This document shows, piece by piece, positions 7,360-15,634 of a stretch of DNA of 64,000 nucleotides. The translations under genes and the position numbers were made by a program. Every line of letters starts with the position of its first letter. The stretch's first letter is position 1. This stretch comes from Vibrio sp. SCSIO 43137 (lineage in GTDB: Bacteria; Pseudomonadota; Gammaproteobacteria; Enterobacterales; Vibrionaceae). The notes beneath the pieces are model-generated. The model had not been told where the DNA came from. It saw only the letters and a list, made by a program, of their open reading frames with translations, and did not search any database. Location: NCBI RefSeq assembly GCF_028201475.1, contig NZ_CP116383.1, forward strand, positions 2,418,001 to 2,482,000, read 5' to 3'.

Positions 7360-10137
7360 GTGCATTTAAGCCCCAACGACACTAACCATTATCGATACCT
7401 GACACTGGATAATGGTCTGCGTGTATTGCTCGTACAGGATGATCATGCACAGAAAGCTGCCGCGGCGCTTGCCGTGAATGTAGGACATTTTGATGATCCT
7501 GCTGATAGGCAGGGTCTGGCTCACTACCTTGAGCATATGCTGTTTCTAGGCACCAGCAAGTATCCCAAAATAGGTGAGTTTCAAAATTTTACCAGCCAGC
7601 ATGGCGGACATAATAACGCCTGGACAGGCACAGAACACACCTGCTATTTCTTTGATATTTCTCCCAATGCTTTTGAGCAGGCACTGGACAGGTTCAGTCA
7701 GTTTTTTAATGCCCCGCTGTTTAACCCTGAAGCTCTGGATAAAGAACGGCAGGCGGTTGATTCCGAGTATCAACTTAAACTAAATGACGATACCCGTCGC
7801 CTTTATCAGGTTCATAAAGAGGTGGTAAACCCAAAACACCCCTTCAGTAAATTTTCTGTCGGCAACAAAGAGACTCTGGCAGACAGAAATAACAGCACTA
7901 TTCGTCAGGAAATAGTTCAGTTTTACCAGCAGCATTATTCTGCTGATCTTATGACTCTGACCCTGATTACCCCGTTTGTTCTGGATAAACAAGAGAGCTG
8001 GGTATTATCCCGTTTTGCATCAATACAGAACAAGCAGCTGGCCAATAAGGCTATTTCAGAGCCTCTGCTCAGACCTGATGATAAATCCATCTACGTATCG
8101 GTAGAGCCGGTAAAAGAGACCCGCAAACTGATTATCGCTTTCCAGTTTCCCAATATGGATAACGAGTACAGCAGCAAACCACTTTCCTATTTCGCCCATT
8201 TGATAGGGGCAGAGGGCAAGGGAAGCCTGATGCTCTATCTGAAGGAGAAAGGCTGGATCACCTCTCTTGCTGCCGGTGGCGGGATCAGCGGCAGCAACTT
8301 CCGCGAATTTACCGTCAACATTAACCTTACCTGTGAAGGTATCAATCAGCGTGATGAGATAATCAGTGCGCTATTTGAATATATAGAGTTGATCCGGCAG
8401 CAAGGTTTCGACGAATGGCGCTTCAGGGAAAAACAAGCCGTTCTGGAATCAGCATTCCGCTTTCAGGAAAAAGCGCGTCAGATGGATCTGGCCAGTCATC
8501 TGGTGATGAACCTACAGTATTACCCTCAACAGGATGTTATCTACGGCGATTACAAAATGACAGACTATAACGAGGAGAAGTTAAAGTCCCTGATTGAGAA
8601 TCTAGTCCCGGAAAATGCGCGCGTCACCTTTATCGCCAAAGGTCAGGCATACAATCAGACATCTAAATGGTACTTTACTCCCTACTCTGTTGAGCCGTTT
8701 ACCGAACAACAGCTGCAAATGTGGCGTAATCCCAAGCCTAATCAAGAACTGGCACTGCCAGAAAAAAATCCGTTTATCTGTTATGAGCTTGACCCGTCAG
8801 AGATAGAAAGAGAGTCACAAACACCGGAACTGATTGAAGAGTTGCCCGGTTTCAGGCTGTGGCACCTGCAAGAAACTGAGTTCAGAGTACCTAAAGGCGT
8901 GGTCTATATTGCTATCGATAGCCCCCATGCGGTCTCTACCGCCAGAAAGATCGTTAAGATGCGTCTCTGTGTCGAGATGTTCCTCGACAGCCTGACCCAG
9001 CAAACCTATCCGGCTGAGATTGCAGGTATGGGTTATAACCTCTATGCCCATCAGGGAGGCGTTACCCTCTCTATTTCCGGCTTTAGCCAGAAACAGCCTG
9101 AACTGCTCAATATGATTCTGGAGCAATTTGCGGCGCGGGAGTTTAACCAACAGCGGTTTAACACTATTAAAAACCAGATGCTGAGAAACTGGAGAAATGC
9201 CGCCAAAGACAGGCCGATTTCGCAGCTTTTCAATGCCATGACGGGAATTTTGCAACCTAACAACCCGCCTCATCCGGCATTAATCGAAGCATTGGAGTCT
9301 ATTGAAGTCGACGAGCTGCCTTCATTTGTTGATGCCGTTATTGCAGAGCTTCATATTGAGATGTTTGTTTACGGTGACTGGCAAAGAGAGAATGCCCTTG
9401 CACTGGCAAATACCCTAAAAGACGCCATGCGGGTTAAGAACCAGCAGTATGAAGAGTCATTACGACCTTTAGTGATGCTGGGCAACTCAGGTACCTATCA
9501 GAGAGAGGTGCTCTGCAATCAGGACGACTCGGCTATTGTTGTCTACTATCAGTCTCCCGATTGTGAGGCGAAAAGTATTGCTCTGTATACGCTGGCTAAC
9601 CATTTAATGTCTGCCTCATTTTTTAATCAGGTCAGAACCAAACAGCAACTCGGTTATATGGTGGGAACCGGCAATATGCCTCTCAACCGCCATCCGGGCC
9701 TGATTCTCTATGTCCAGTCACCGAAAGCTGCGCCTAAAGAGCTGCTATCGGCCATCGATGAATTTCTGAATGCTTTTTATCTGGTGCTGCTGGAGCTGAG
9801 TGAAAGTCAATGGAACAGCAGTAAGCAAGGTCTTTGGAACCAGATCGCCGCGCCTGATAATAATCTCAGGGGCAGGGCTCAACGTTTCTGGGTGGCAATC
9901 GGCAATAAAGACCTCACTTTTGATCAGCGTGAGCAGGTTCTTGATCAGATTAATCAACTGAGCCGGGCAGATATGATTCGCTTTGTCGTTAATACTCTTA
10001 AGCCCAGAACGGCAAACCGTCTGATTATGCACTCAAGGGGCAATAAACATCTGGACTCTGCCCCCCTTACTGAAGGGAATGAAATCGGCAGTATTGATGA
10101 ATTTCAGTTAAGACCTAAGGATGTCGAACTCGGCTAG
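7360..10137 (+). CDS. M16 family (insulinase/pitrilysin-like) zinc peptidase
   Basis: This large zinc metallopeptidase of 925 residues belongs to the M16A insulinase/protease III group. The inverted zinc motif HxxEH is HYLEH at residues 55-59. The downstream glutamate ligand region is KERQAVDSEYQLKLNDD, near 130-145. The protein has the four-subdomain size of pitrilysin. The second half keeps the substrate-binding RTKQQLGYMV stretch typical of the family. Unlike E. coli PtrA there is no signal peptide, since the N-terminus is MHLSPNDTNHYRYLTLDNG, so it is probably cytosolic. The start is GTG with GGAGA six bases upstream. It would degrade short peptides; the natural substrate is unknown. It stands alone and converges on fadJ with a bidirectional terminator between them. 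Confidence 0.92.
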   Translation: MHLSPNDTNHYRYLTLDNGLRVLLVQDDHAQKAAAALAVNVGHFDDPADRQGLAHYLEHMLFLGTSKYPKIGEFQNFTSQHGGHNNAWTGTEHTCYFFDISPNAFEQALDRFSQFFNAPLFNPEALDKERQAVDSEYQLKLNDDTRRLYQVHKEVVNPKHPFSKFSVGNKETLADRNNSTIRQEIVQFYQQHYSADLMTLTLITPFVLDKQESWVLSRFASIQNKQLANKAISEPLLRPDDKSIYVSVEPVKETRKLIIAFQFPNMDNEYSSKPLSYFAHLIGAEGKGSLMLYLKEKGWITSLAAGGGISGSNFREFTVNINLTCEGINQRDEIISALFEYIELIRQQGFDEWRFREKQAVLESAFRFQEKARQMDLASHLVMNLQYYPQQDVIYGDYKMTDYNEEKLKSLIENLVPENARVTFIAKGQAYNQTSKWYFTPYSVEPFTEQQLQMWRNPKPNQELALPEKNPFICYELDPSEIERESQTPELIEELPGFRLWHLQETEFRVPKGVVYIAIDSPHAVSTARKIVKMRLCVEMFLDSLTQQTYPAEIAGMGYNLYAHQGGVTLSISGFSQKQPELLNMILEQFAAREFNQQRFNTIKNQMLRNWRNAAKDRPISQLFNAMTGILQPNNPPHPALIEALESIEVDELPSFVDAVIAELHIEMFVYGDWQRENALALANTLKDAMRVKNQQYEESLRPLVMLGNSGTYQREVLCNQDDSAIVVYYQSPDCEAKSIALYTLANHLMSASFFNQVRTKQQLGYMVGTGNMPLNRHPGLILYVQSPKAAPKELLSAIDEFLNAFYLVLLELSESQWNSSKQGLWNQIAAPDNNLRGRAQRFWVAIGNKDLTFDQREQVLDQINQLSRADMIRFVVNTLKPRTANRLIMHSRGNKHLDSAPLTEGNEIGSIDEFQLRPKDVELG

Positions 10138-10160
10138 TTTTGATTTAGCCCCATTAAACA

Positions 10161-10196
10161 AAAGGCCAGCTCAGGTATTACACTGAACTGGCCTTT
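10161..10196. terminator. Bidirectional rho-independent terminator between peptidase gene and fadJ
   Basis: AAAGGCCAGCTCAG (10161-10174) pairs with CTGAACTGGCCTTT (10183-10196) at 13 of 14 positions around an 8-base loop. T-runs occur on both strands, so it can end both the peptidase transcript and the fadIJ transcript. Confidence 0.88.
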
Positions 10197-10214
10197 TTCT
10201 TTAACAATAAGCCT

Positions 10215-12326
10215 CTATTTATAGAAAGAGTCGCCTTTCTCGTAACGAGTCAGCAAACCATCACATGGTGCAAAACGATCGCCATGTTTCTGGGCATACT
10301 CCTGCATCAGTTCCACTAGCGCCTTGATACCTATCTGATCCATATACTTAAACGGACCGCCCAGGAATGGCGGGAAGCCGATACCAAAGATGGCACCAAT
10401 ATCTCCGTCTCGCGGACTGCGGATAATACCCTCATCCAGACAGCGGACAGCTTCATTCAGCATAGGAAGAACACACTTCAGGGCAAGTTGCTCCTTGTCC
10501 TGCGAAGCAACCGGCTCCAGGTTCAGCAGTTTGTAAACCGACTTGTCTACCTGTTTCTTCTTACCCTTATAGGTGTAGAAACCTTTACCACTCTTGCGAC
10601 CTTTTCTGCCGTCATTTAGCAGGGTATCGAATACATCCGGTCCCTGAAAACGCTCACCCAGTTCATTTACAAGAATTGGTATTATTTTTGCGCCAATATC
10701 AACACCGACTTCATCCAGTAGTGTTATCGGACCGACCGGAAAACCGAAATCCAGCAGAGCATTATCCAGCTCTTCTATCGGCTCTGAAGCCAGCAGCAAA
10801 CGAGCAGCTTCATTCATATATGGTGCGAGTATGCGGTTGACATAGAAACCAGCGCTGTCTTTAACAACGATAGGTGTTTTGCCTTGCTTACGGGCAAAGT
10901 TAACTACGGTAGCTATTGTCTCATCTGACGTAGTTTTATGGGGAATCACTTCAACCAACGGCATTTTCTCTACCGGGCTAAAATAATGCAGACCCACCAC
11001 ATTCTCAGGACGCTCTGCCTGTTCAGCAATTTTATGAATAGGCAAAGAAGAAGTATTTGTGGCGAAAACCGTCTCTTTACCGGTATTCTGCTCGATATCT
11101 GCGACCATCTTCTGCTTAAGGTCGAGATCTTCGAATACCGCTTCTACCACCAAATCAACGGATTGATAGGTAGTAAAGTCTGTACCACCGGAAAGCTGCA
11201 TCATCTTCTGCTGCACACCAGCTTTAGATAGGATGCGACGCTTGCGCTGTTTCTCAAATAGCTTGTAGTTATAGTTCAGGGCATTAAGTACCCCGTCATT
11301 GGAGACGTCTTTTATACGAACCGGTACTTTGGCTTTCGCCACGCTAACATGGCTGATACCGGCGCCCATTAAGCCGCCACCAAGTACTCCTACACGGTTA
11401 ACCTGCGCTGGTTTTGCATCGGAGCCGTTATCTTTCTTCATCTCAGTGGTGGCAAAAAAGATGGATCTCAGCGCCTGAGATTCCGTTGTCATCACCAGCT
11501 TGCCGAACTGCTGCGCTTCATAAGCCAGACCTTTATCCAGCCCTTTTTCCAGACCGTGACGAATGACATCTAAAATGGCTTTAGTTGCAGGATAGTTACC
11601 ACGGGTTTTCTGCTCTGTTTTCTTGGCAGCCTGATCGAAAATCACTTTTCTGCCCAGACCATTTCGTGAAATCAGCTTCTCTTTACCCGTGGTTTTCAGT
11701 TTACGTTTAGGCTTTTGTGCAAACTGAGCCGCTATCTCCAGCAGAATACTGTTTGGTACACTTGCATCTACCAGCCCTAATTTCAGGGCTTTTTTCGCCC
11801 GCAGCTGTTTACCCGTCAGAATTAGGTCAAAGGAAGGCAGCAAGCCAATCAGTCTCGGCAACCTTTGAGTTCCCCCCGAACCCGGCAACAAGCCAAGCTG
11901 AACTTCCGGCAACCCTAAGCGGGTTTTATCGTCATCAGAACAAACACGATAGTCACAGGCCAAAGCGAACTCTAGGCCACCACCGAGACAGACACCATGA
12001 ATAGCAGAAACAACCGGAAACTTAAGTGCTGAAATCCGGTTAAATACTTGCTGGCCTTTTGCTGCCAGCGCTTCCGCTTCCTCTGCAGACTGGCAGGCGT
12101 CCAGCATTTTTACATCGGCACCGGCAATAAAGTTATCGGCCTTACCGGAGTGAATTACCAGCCCCTTTATCCCCCGCTCATTCGTTTCGAATTCTTCCAG
12201 CAGCCCTTCCATCTCTTCAATCAGGTCTGCTCGCAGAACATTCATCTTCTCATCGCTGACATCAATAGAAAGCCAGCCAATCTTGTTATCATCAATATTT
12301 AACTGTAGTGATTTACTCTGGCTCAT
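10215..12326 (-). CDS. fadJ: FadJ, multifunctional beta-oxidation alpha subunit
   Basis: FadJ carries enoyl-CoA hydratase and 3-hydroxyacyl-CoA dehydrogenase activities and works in complex with the thiolase FadI, mainly under anaerobic conditions. The 703 residues show an N-terminal crotonase fold (about 1-190, with the oxyanion-hole stretches [10 protein letters not shown] and [18 protein letters not shown]). A linker follows, then an NAD-binding domain beginning [16 protein letters not shown] near residue 315. The C-terminal dehydrogenase domain includes [17 protein letters not shown]. It shares the A of TAATG with the fadI stop, so translation is coupled. The short length compared with FadB (about 720) and the partner order thiolase-then-alpha point to FadJ rather than FadB, whose order is reversed. 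Confidence 0.97.
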   Translation of the reverse strand: MSQSKSLQLNIDDNKIGWLSIDVSDEKMNVLRADLIEEMEGLLEEFETNERGIKGLVIHSGKADNFIAGADVKMLDACQSAEEAEALAAKGQQVFNRISALKFPVVSAIHGVCLGGGLEFALACDYRVCSDDDKTRLGLPEVQLGLLPGSGGTQRLPRLIGLLPSFDLILTGKQLRAKKALKLGLVDASVPNSILLEIAAQFAQKPKRKLKTTGKEKLISRNGLGRKVIFDQAAKKTEQKTRGNYPATKAILDVIRHGLEKGLDKGLAYEAQQFGKLVMTTESQALRSIFFATTEMKKDNGSDAKPAQVNRVGVLGGGLMGAGISHVSVAKAKVPVRIKDVSNDGVLNALNYNYKLFEKQRKRRILSKAGVQQKMMQLSGGTDFTTYQSVDLVVEAVFEDLDLKQKMVADIEQNTGKETVFATNTSSLPIHKIAEQAERPENVVGLHYFSPVEKMPLVEVIPHKTTSDETIATVVNFARKQGKTPIVVKDSAGFYVNRILAPYMNEAARLLLASEPIEELDNALLDFGFPVGPITLLDEVGVDIGAKIIPILVNELGERFQGPDVFDTLLNDGRKGRKSGKGFYTYKGKKKQVDKSVYKLLNLEPVASQDKEQLALKCVLPMLNEAVRCLDEGIIRSPRDGDIGAIFGIGFPPFLGGPFKYMDQIGIKALVELMQEYAQKHGDRFAPCDGLLTRYEKGDSFYK

Positions 12327-13633
12327 TATTCAACCTCCAGTACCATTGCTGCCCCCAACCCACCGGCTGCACAAGCTGTATTCAGTGCCAGACCGCCTCC
12401 GCGACGTTTTAGCTCTCTGAGAGTCTGTACCATCATTCTGGCACCAGTGGCCGCGAACGGGTGGCCATAGGCAATTGAACTGCCCAGAACGTTAAATTTA
12501 TCCATATCGATTTCGCCGATGGCTTTGGAGCGACCCAGCTTTTCCTGAGCAAACTTATCACTGGCAAACATTTTTACATTTGCCAGAGTCTGAGCAGCAA
12601 AAGCTTCATGCATCTCAATCAGATCCAGATCTGACAGCGTAATTCCAGCTCTGTCCAAAGCAACGGGGGTAGCGTAAGAAGGGCCCATCAACATATCTTG
12701 TTCAACCTGATTAGCAGAAAATGCGTAAGAGCGGATATAACCCAGTACATCTAAACCAAGTTCTTTCGCTCTTCCTTCACGCATTATCAACACGGCTGCT
12801 GCACCGTCGGTTAACGGTGTACTATTTGCTGCGGTAACGGTACCGAACTTGCGGTCAAAAGCAGGGCGCAGTTTTGCATAACTCTCAATTGAGGAGTCGT
12901 GGCGGATATTATTGTCCTCATCAATCCACTGCTTATAAGGTTCAGGGAAAGCCGTCATGACTTCATCACGGATCTTGCCCTCTCTCCATGCCTGTGATGC
13001 TAACGAGTGTGAACGATGAGCGAGTTCGTCTTGCTGCAGACGGGTAATAGCATAGGTTTTAGCCATCTGTTCAGCGGTTTGACCCATCGACAAGCCAGTG
13101 GAGTACTCTGCTACGGCAGGAGGAACTGGCGCCAAATCCTTCAATGACAAGCTTCGGGCAATTTTGATTTTTTTACTTAATGTTTTCGCTTTGCTCAGCG
13201 CCAGTAAACCAGCGGCCAGTTTCTTTGACACCCCAATAGGCAACACAGACGAAGAGTCCGCACCGCCGGCAATACCAATATCAATGGTTCCGGCCATAAT
13301 ACTCTCAGCAACATTTACTGAAGCCTGAAAACTGGTTGCACACGCTCTGGTCACACTATAGGCATCAGTCGCCACATTCATGCCTGTGCCAAGCACTATC
13401 TCTCTGGCGATGTTCGGCGCCTCAGGCATTTGCACCACCTGCCCGTAAACCACTTGCTCAACCAGCTTAGGGTCAATATCCGTTCGTGACAGTAGTTCGC
13501 TCACGACCATCTTGCCCATATCTACTGCCGGCACCTTACTGAACTCTGTACTTTGGCGCGCAAATGGTGTGCGCAAACCGGACACAATGGCGATACGCTC
13601 ACCAGAGCCGGTCCTGACGTCTTGTCTGCTCAT
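12326..13633 (-). CDS. fadI: FadI, 3-ketoacyl-CoA thiolase
   Basis: FadI is the thiolase of the anaerobic-type beta-oxidation complex and cleaves 3-ketoacyl-CoA to acetyl-CoA. The nucleophilic cysteine is Cys98 in [11 protein letters not shown]. The C-terminal catalytic histidine lies in [12 protein letters not shown], and the second cysteine in [15 protein letters not shown]. The length of 435 residues is typical of FadI and longer than FadA (about 387). The ribosome site AAGGAGAAAAA lies directly before ATG and is unusually strong. A FadR-like operator sits about 20 bases upstream of the start, just downstream of a good sigma-70 promoter, consistent with repression relieved by long-chain acyl-CoA. 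Translation is coupled to fadJ by a one-base overlap. Confidence 0.97.
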   Translation of the reverse strand: MSRQDVRTGSGERIAIVSGLRTPFARQSTEFSKVPAVDMGKMVVSELLSRTDIDPKLVEQVVYGQVVQMPEAPNIAREIVLGTGMNVATDAYSVTRACATSFQASVNVAESIMAGTIDIGIAGGADSSSVLPIGVSKKLAAGLLALSKAKTLSKKIKIARSLSLKDLAPVPPAVAEYSTGLSMGQTAEQMAKTYAITRLQQDELAHRSHSLASQAWREGKIRDEVMTAFPEPYKQWIDEDNNIRHDSSIESYAKLRPAFDRKFGTVTAANSTPLTDGAAAVLIMREGRAKELGLDVLGYIRSYAFSANQVEQDMLMGPSYATPVALDRAGITLSDLDLIEMHEAFAAQTLANVKMFASDKFAQEKLGRSKAIGEIDMDKFNVLGSSIAYGHPFAATGARMMVQTLRELKRRGGGLALNTACAAGGLGAAMVLEVE

Positions 13634-13652
13634 TTTTTCTCCTTTGCCTTAG

Positions 13653-13663
13653 AGGTCTGACCA
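13653..13663 (-). promoter_or_regulatory. FadR-like operator before fadI
   Basis: On the minus strand this reads TGGTCAGACCT, matching the FadR core TGGTCNGACC(A/T). It lies a few bases downstream of the predicted -10, around the start of transcription, where a bound repressor would block fadIJ. Confidence 0.8.
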
Positions 13664-13668
13664 TCACC

Positions 13669-13696
13669 ATTGTAACGATAATGTTACAATTTTCAA
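13669..13696 (-). promoter_or_regulatory. Predicted sigma-70 promoter of fadIJ with overlapping 20-bp dyad
   Basis: On the minus strand TTGAAA (13691-13696), a 16-base spacer and TACAAT (13669-13674) make a good sigma-70 promoter. A perfect dyad TTGTAAC-N6-GTTACAA (13670-13689) covers the spacer and -10, suggesting a second regulator besides FadR. It resembles a TyrR-type box (TGTAAA-N6-TTTACA) at 10 of 12 core positions, but that identity is uncertain. Confidence 0.6.
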
Positions 13697-13847
13697 ACGC
13701 CCGTTTAATAAATTACGGTATTTAAGACGCTAATTTAGAAAAAACTAGAAAAGAATGAAATAGTTAGCTTGTACTATACATCTGAATGGGTATGGATTGT
13801 CGGCGGGAAAATGTGTAAATTATGCTAGATTTCTTAGAAAAATAAGC

Positions 13848-13876
13848 AAAAAAAAACCACACTATACGGTGTGGTT
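13848..13876 (-). terminator. Rho-independent terminator of the candidate small RNA
   Basis: AACCACAC (13855-13862) pairs with GTGTGGTT (13869-13876) around six bases, and a run of nine T follows on the minus strand only. No coding gene on that strand lies immediately upstream, which implies an RNA gene. Confidence 0.85.
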
Positions 13877-14030
13877 GGAATCTTTATAAAACAATTAACT
13901 TACGCCAATTGAAAATAATCAGTTTCCTGATTAGGAGAAAGTAAAGTCAGCCTTCAAAAGGAAGTGTCATCTTGCTCAACATACTAGCTCAGAGAGCTAG
14001 CCAGATGACAGGGTTACTATAACCCGATAC
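13848..14030 (-). ncRNA. Candidate structured small RNA between fadI and the ECF sigma gene
   Basis: The minus strand shows a chain of hairpins in order. GGGTTA-TAG-TAACCC is at 14011-14025. An 8-bp outer stem TGTCATCT/AGATGACA (14003-14010 with 13965-13972) encloses CTAGCTC-TCT-GAGCTAG (13984-14000). Then come CTTC/GAAG (13952-13964) and a 7-bp hairpin with a GAAA tetraloop, TAATCAG-GAAA-CTGATTA (13916-13933). A rho-independent terminator AACCACAC/GTGTGGTT (13855-13862 with 13869-13876) follows, with nine T residues. A pyrimidine-rich single-stranded stretch containing TTTCTCCT (complement of 13933-13940) is an anti-Shine-Dalgarno-like seed. The 5' end is a guess based on a possible TTGATC-N17-TCTGTA promoter. 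It could instead be a leader of something unknown, but no downstream gene lies before the terminator. I do not recognise it as a named RNA. Confidence 0.6.
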
Positions 14031-14111
14031 AGACATAAAATTTTGAAGTAGATCAATTTATTGTTGATTTTACCATTACCATGTACGGCAAAAGGGCAAA
14101 CGGAGGCTCAT

Positions 14112-14675
14112 GTGTCGATAATTAATCTTTTTGGAAAGAAAAAGGCAAACAGTCCGGTCAACTCTGACATGGACAAACAAAGGAAATACGAATCTCTTGT
14201 TCGTGCTTATCATAAAGACCTTTTTCGCTACGCCTATTGGCTATGCAAAGACAAGTCGATAGCCGAAGATCTTGTTCAGGAAACCTGCCTAAGGGCATGG
14301 AAATCTCTGGACAGCCTTCAGGATGAAAAAGCCGCTAAATCCTGGCTTATCACCATCCTGAGAAGAGAGAATGCAAGACGATTCGAAAGGAAGCAGCTGG
14401 AATTAGTAGATATCGATGACTATGGCAGCGAAGCTAAAGTCAGTGATGATGCTCATCACCAGCAAAAATGGATTCAGGCGCAGATAATGAAACTCGAAGT
14501 AGAATACAGAGAGCCACTTTTTCTGCAGGTCGTAGGTGGGTTTAGCGGAGAAGAGATTGGTAATATTCTGGATCTCAATAAAAACACCGTAATGACACGA
14601 CTATTCAGAGCAAGAAATCAACTGAAAGAAATGATTGATTCATCAGAAAACGACATGGGGCTGAAAAATGGATGA
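14112..14675 (+). CDS. ECF-type sigma-70 family RNA polymerase sigma factor
   Basis: This extracytoplasmic-function sigma factor of 187 residues has only regions 2 and 4. Region 2 reads YHKDLFRYAYWLCKDKSIAEDLVQET and continues RAWKSLDSLQDEKAAKSWLI. Region 4 carries the helix-turn-helix GEEIGNILDLNKNTVMTRLFRARNQL. The start is taken as GTG at 14112 because a perfect GGAGG lies five bases upstream; an earlier TTG at 14061 has no ribosome site. Its last eight bases overlap the next gene, a probable anti-sigma factor, so the two are translationally coupled. Two FadL-type porins follow. The signal and regulon are unknown; the neighbours suggest an envelope or fatty-acid cue. Confidence 0.92.
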   Translation: MSIINLFGKKKANSPVNSDMDKQRKYESLVRAYHKDLFRYAYWLCKDKSIAEDLVQETCLRAWKSLDSLQDEKAAKSWLITILRRENARRFERKQLELVDIDDYGSEAKVSDDAHHQQKWIQAQIMKLEVEYREPLFLQVVGGFSGEEIGNILDLNKNTVMTRLFRARNQLKEMIDSSENDMGLKNG

Positions 14676-15384
14676 TCTAGAATTTCGTCGTCGAATACTT
14701 TCAGAGCCAAAGTATCGCGACAGTGAAATAAATGACGTAATCAACCTTTCGGAAGCCAATAGCAAATTTGCCGATGAGATTCTGAGTCTTGATGCTCAAA
14801 TTGAACAAGCAATGAAAGTTGACGTTCCGGACGATCTCGCCGATCGCATCTTGTTTAAGCAGAATGCTCAGTCGGAGAGTAAATCTTTTACTAAACAGAT
14901 GCTGGCAATGGCTGCATCCGTAGCATTTGCAGCTGGCGTGTTAATAGGCCAGATTAACTGGGCACCACTTGTTGTCAGTCCGGCTTATGCCAGCCTGGCG
15001 GATACCGCTGTCCAACATGTGATTGATGAGTCGCCTTTTACTAACCGACTGGATGAGAAGGTAAGTTCGAAGCAAGTTAACGCTAAATTACAGCCATTTG
15101 CCTACGAGTTTACCGAAAGTTTTCCATATCATGTTTATTATCTAAACCATTGTGGTTTCGGAAATTCTAATGCCCTTCATATGGTGTTTCAGGGTGAAAA
15201 AGGACGTATCACCATGTTTGTTACCAATATAAAATCAGAGCAAGCCGTTGATTTTAATGAAGATAACATGTCAGGGACGGTAGTTCCTATTGAGAACTCA
15301 AGTATGATTCTGGTAGGCGAGAAAGACGAAAACATTAATAAAATTGCCAGTAACCTTTCCTCCATCATAAAACCTATACTTTAG
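14668..15384 (+). CDS. DUF3379 membrane protein, probable anti-sigma factor
   Basis: This 238-residue protein matches the DUF3379 family. It has a cytosolic N-terminal part of about 77 residues (MDDLEFRRRILSEPKYRD at the start), one membrane segment at about 78-95 (LAMAASVAFAAGVLIGQI), and an outer C-terminal domain of about 140 residues. That is the layout of single-pass anti-sigma factors. It overlaps the preceding ECF sigma gene by eight bases. The outer domain is rich in polar and beta-forming residues and has a single cysteine (YYLNHCGFGNSN), of unknown meaning. The gene ends at a strong terminator, so sigma and anti-sigma form their own two-gene operon separate from the fadL genes. Anti-sigma function is inferred from layout and coupling. 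Confidence 0.85.
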   Translation: MDDLEFRRRILSEPKYRDSEINDVINLSEANSKFADEILSLDAQIEQAMKVDVPDDLADRILFKQNAQSESKSFTKQMLAMAASVAFAAGVLIGQINWAPLVVSPAYASLADTAVQHVIDESPFTNRLDEKVSSKQVNAKLQPFAYEFTESFPYHVYYLNHCGFGNSNALHMVFQGEKGRITMFVTNIKSEQAVDFNEDNMSGTVVPIENSSMILVGEKDENINKIASNLSSIIKPIL

Positions 15385-15391
15385 TATATAG

Positions 15392-15418
15392 AGCCCCTAT
15401 ACCGTATAGGGGCTTTTT
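15392..15418 (+). terminator. Terminator after the sigma/DUF3379 operon
   Basis: AGCCCCTATA (15392-15401) and TATAGGGGCT (15405-15414) form a perfect 10-bp stem with a 3-base loop, followed by TTTT on the plus strand. Confidence 0.9.
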
Positions 15419-15437
15419 AACATTTTTTAAACAACCG

Positions 15438-15457
15438 TTTAGAGTCAATACTCTAAA
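15438..15457. promoter_or_regulatory. Perfect 20-bp dyad upstream of the first fadL
   Basis: TTTAGAGT-CAAT-ACTCTAAA has 8-bp perfect arms, a likely operator for a dimeric regulator. It lies about 90 bases before a candidate -10 (TATAAT at 15547-15552). The regulator is not identifiable from the sequence. Confidence 0.5.
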
Positions 15458-15527
15458 ACCATCAAAATTACCCCACAATCATGTAAGATACCCACCAGTT
15501 TTGCTAATTTCTCTGCATTTTAGCTAA

Positions 15528-15552
15528 TGGTCGGATTTCTCGTCGTTATAAT
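15528..15552 (+). promoter_or_regulatory. Candidate promoter and FadR-like half-site for the first fadL
   Basis: TATAAT (15547-15552) is a perfect -10, but the -35 is poor. TGGTCGGATTT begins at 15528 and keeps one full half of the FadR core but not the second half, so FadR binding here is doubtful. Confidence 0.4.
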
Positions 15553-15634
15553 AGCAATTACTATCAGCCACAAAACAGAGCAAAAGCTCGATTCTATCGC
15601 CCAAAGAGGCGAATTTTACAAAAGGGAAATACTA

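Noticed and set aside
8815-9273. 152-codon open frame on the minus strand inside the M16 peptidase gene
   Set aside because: Opposite a fully conserved peptidase, with no domain or promoter; codon-shadow frame.
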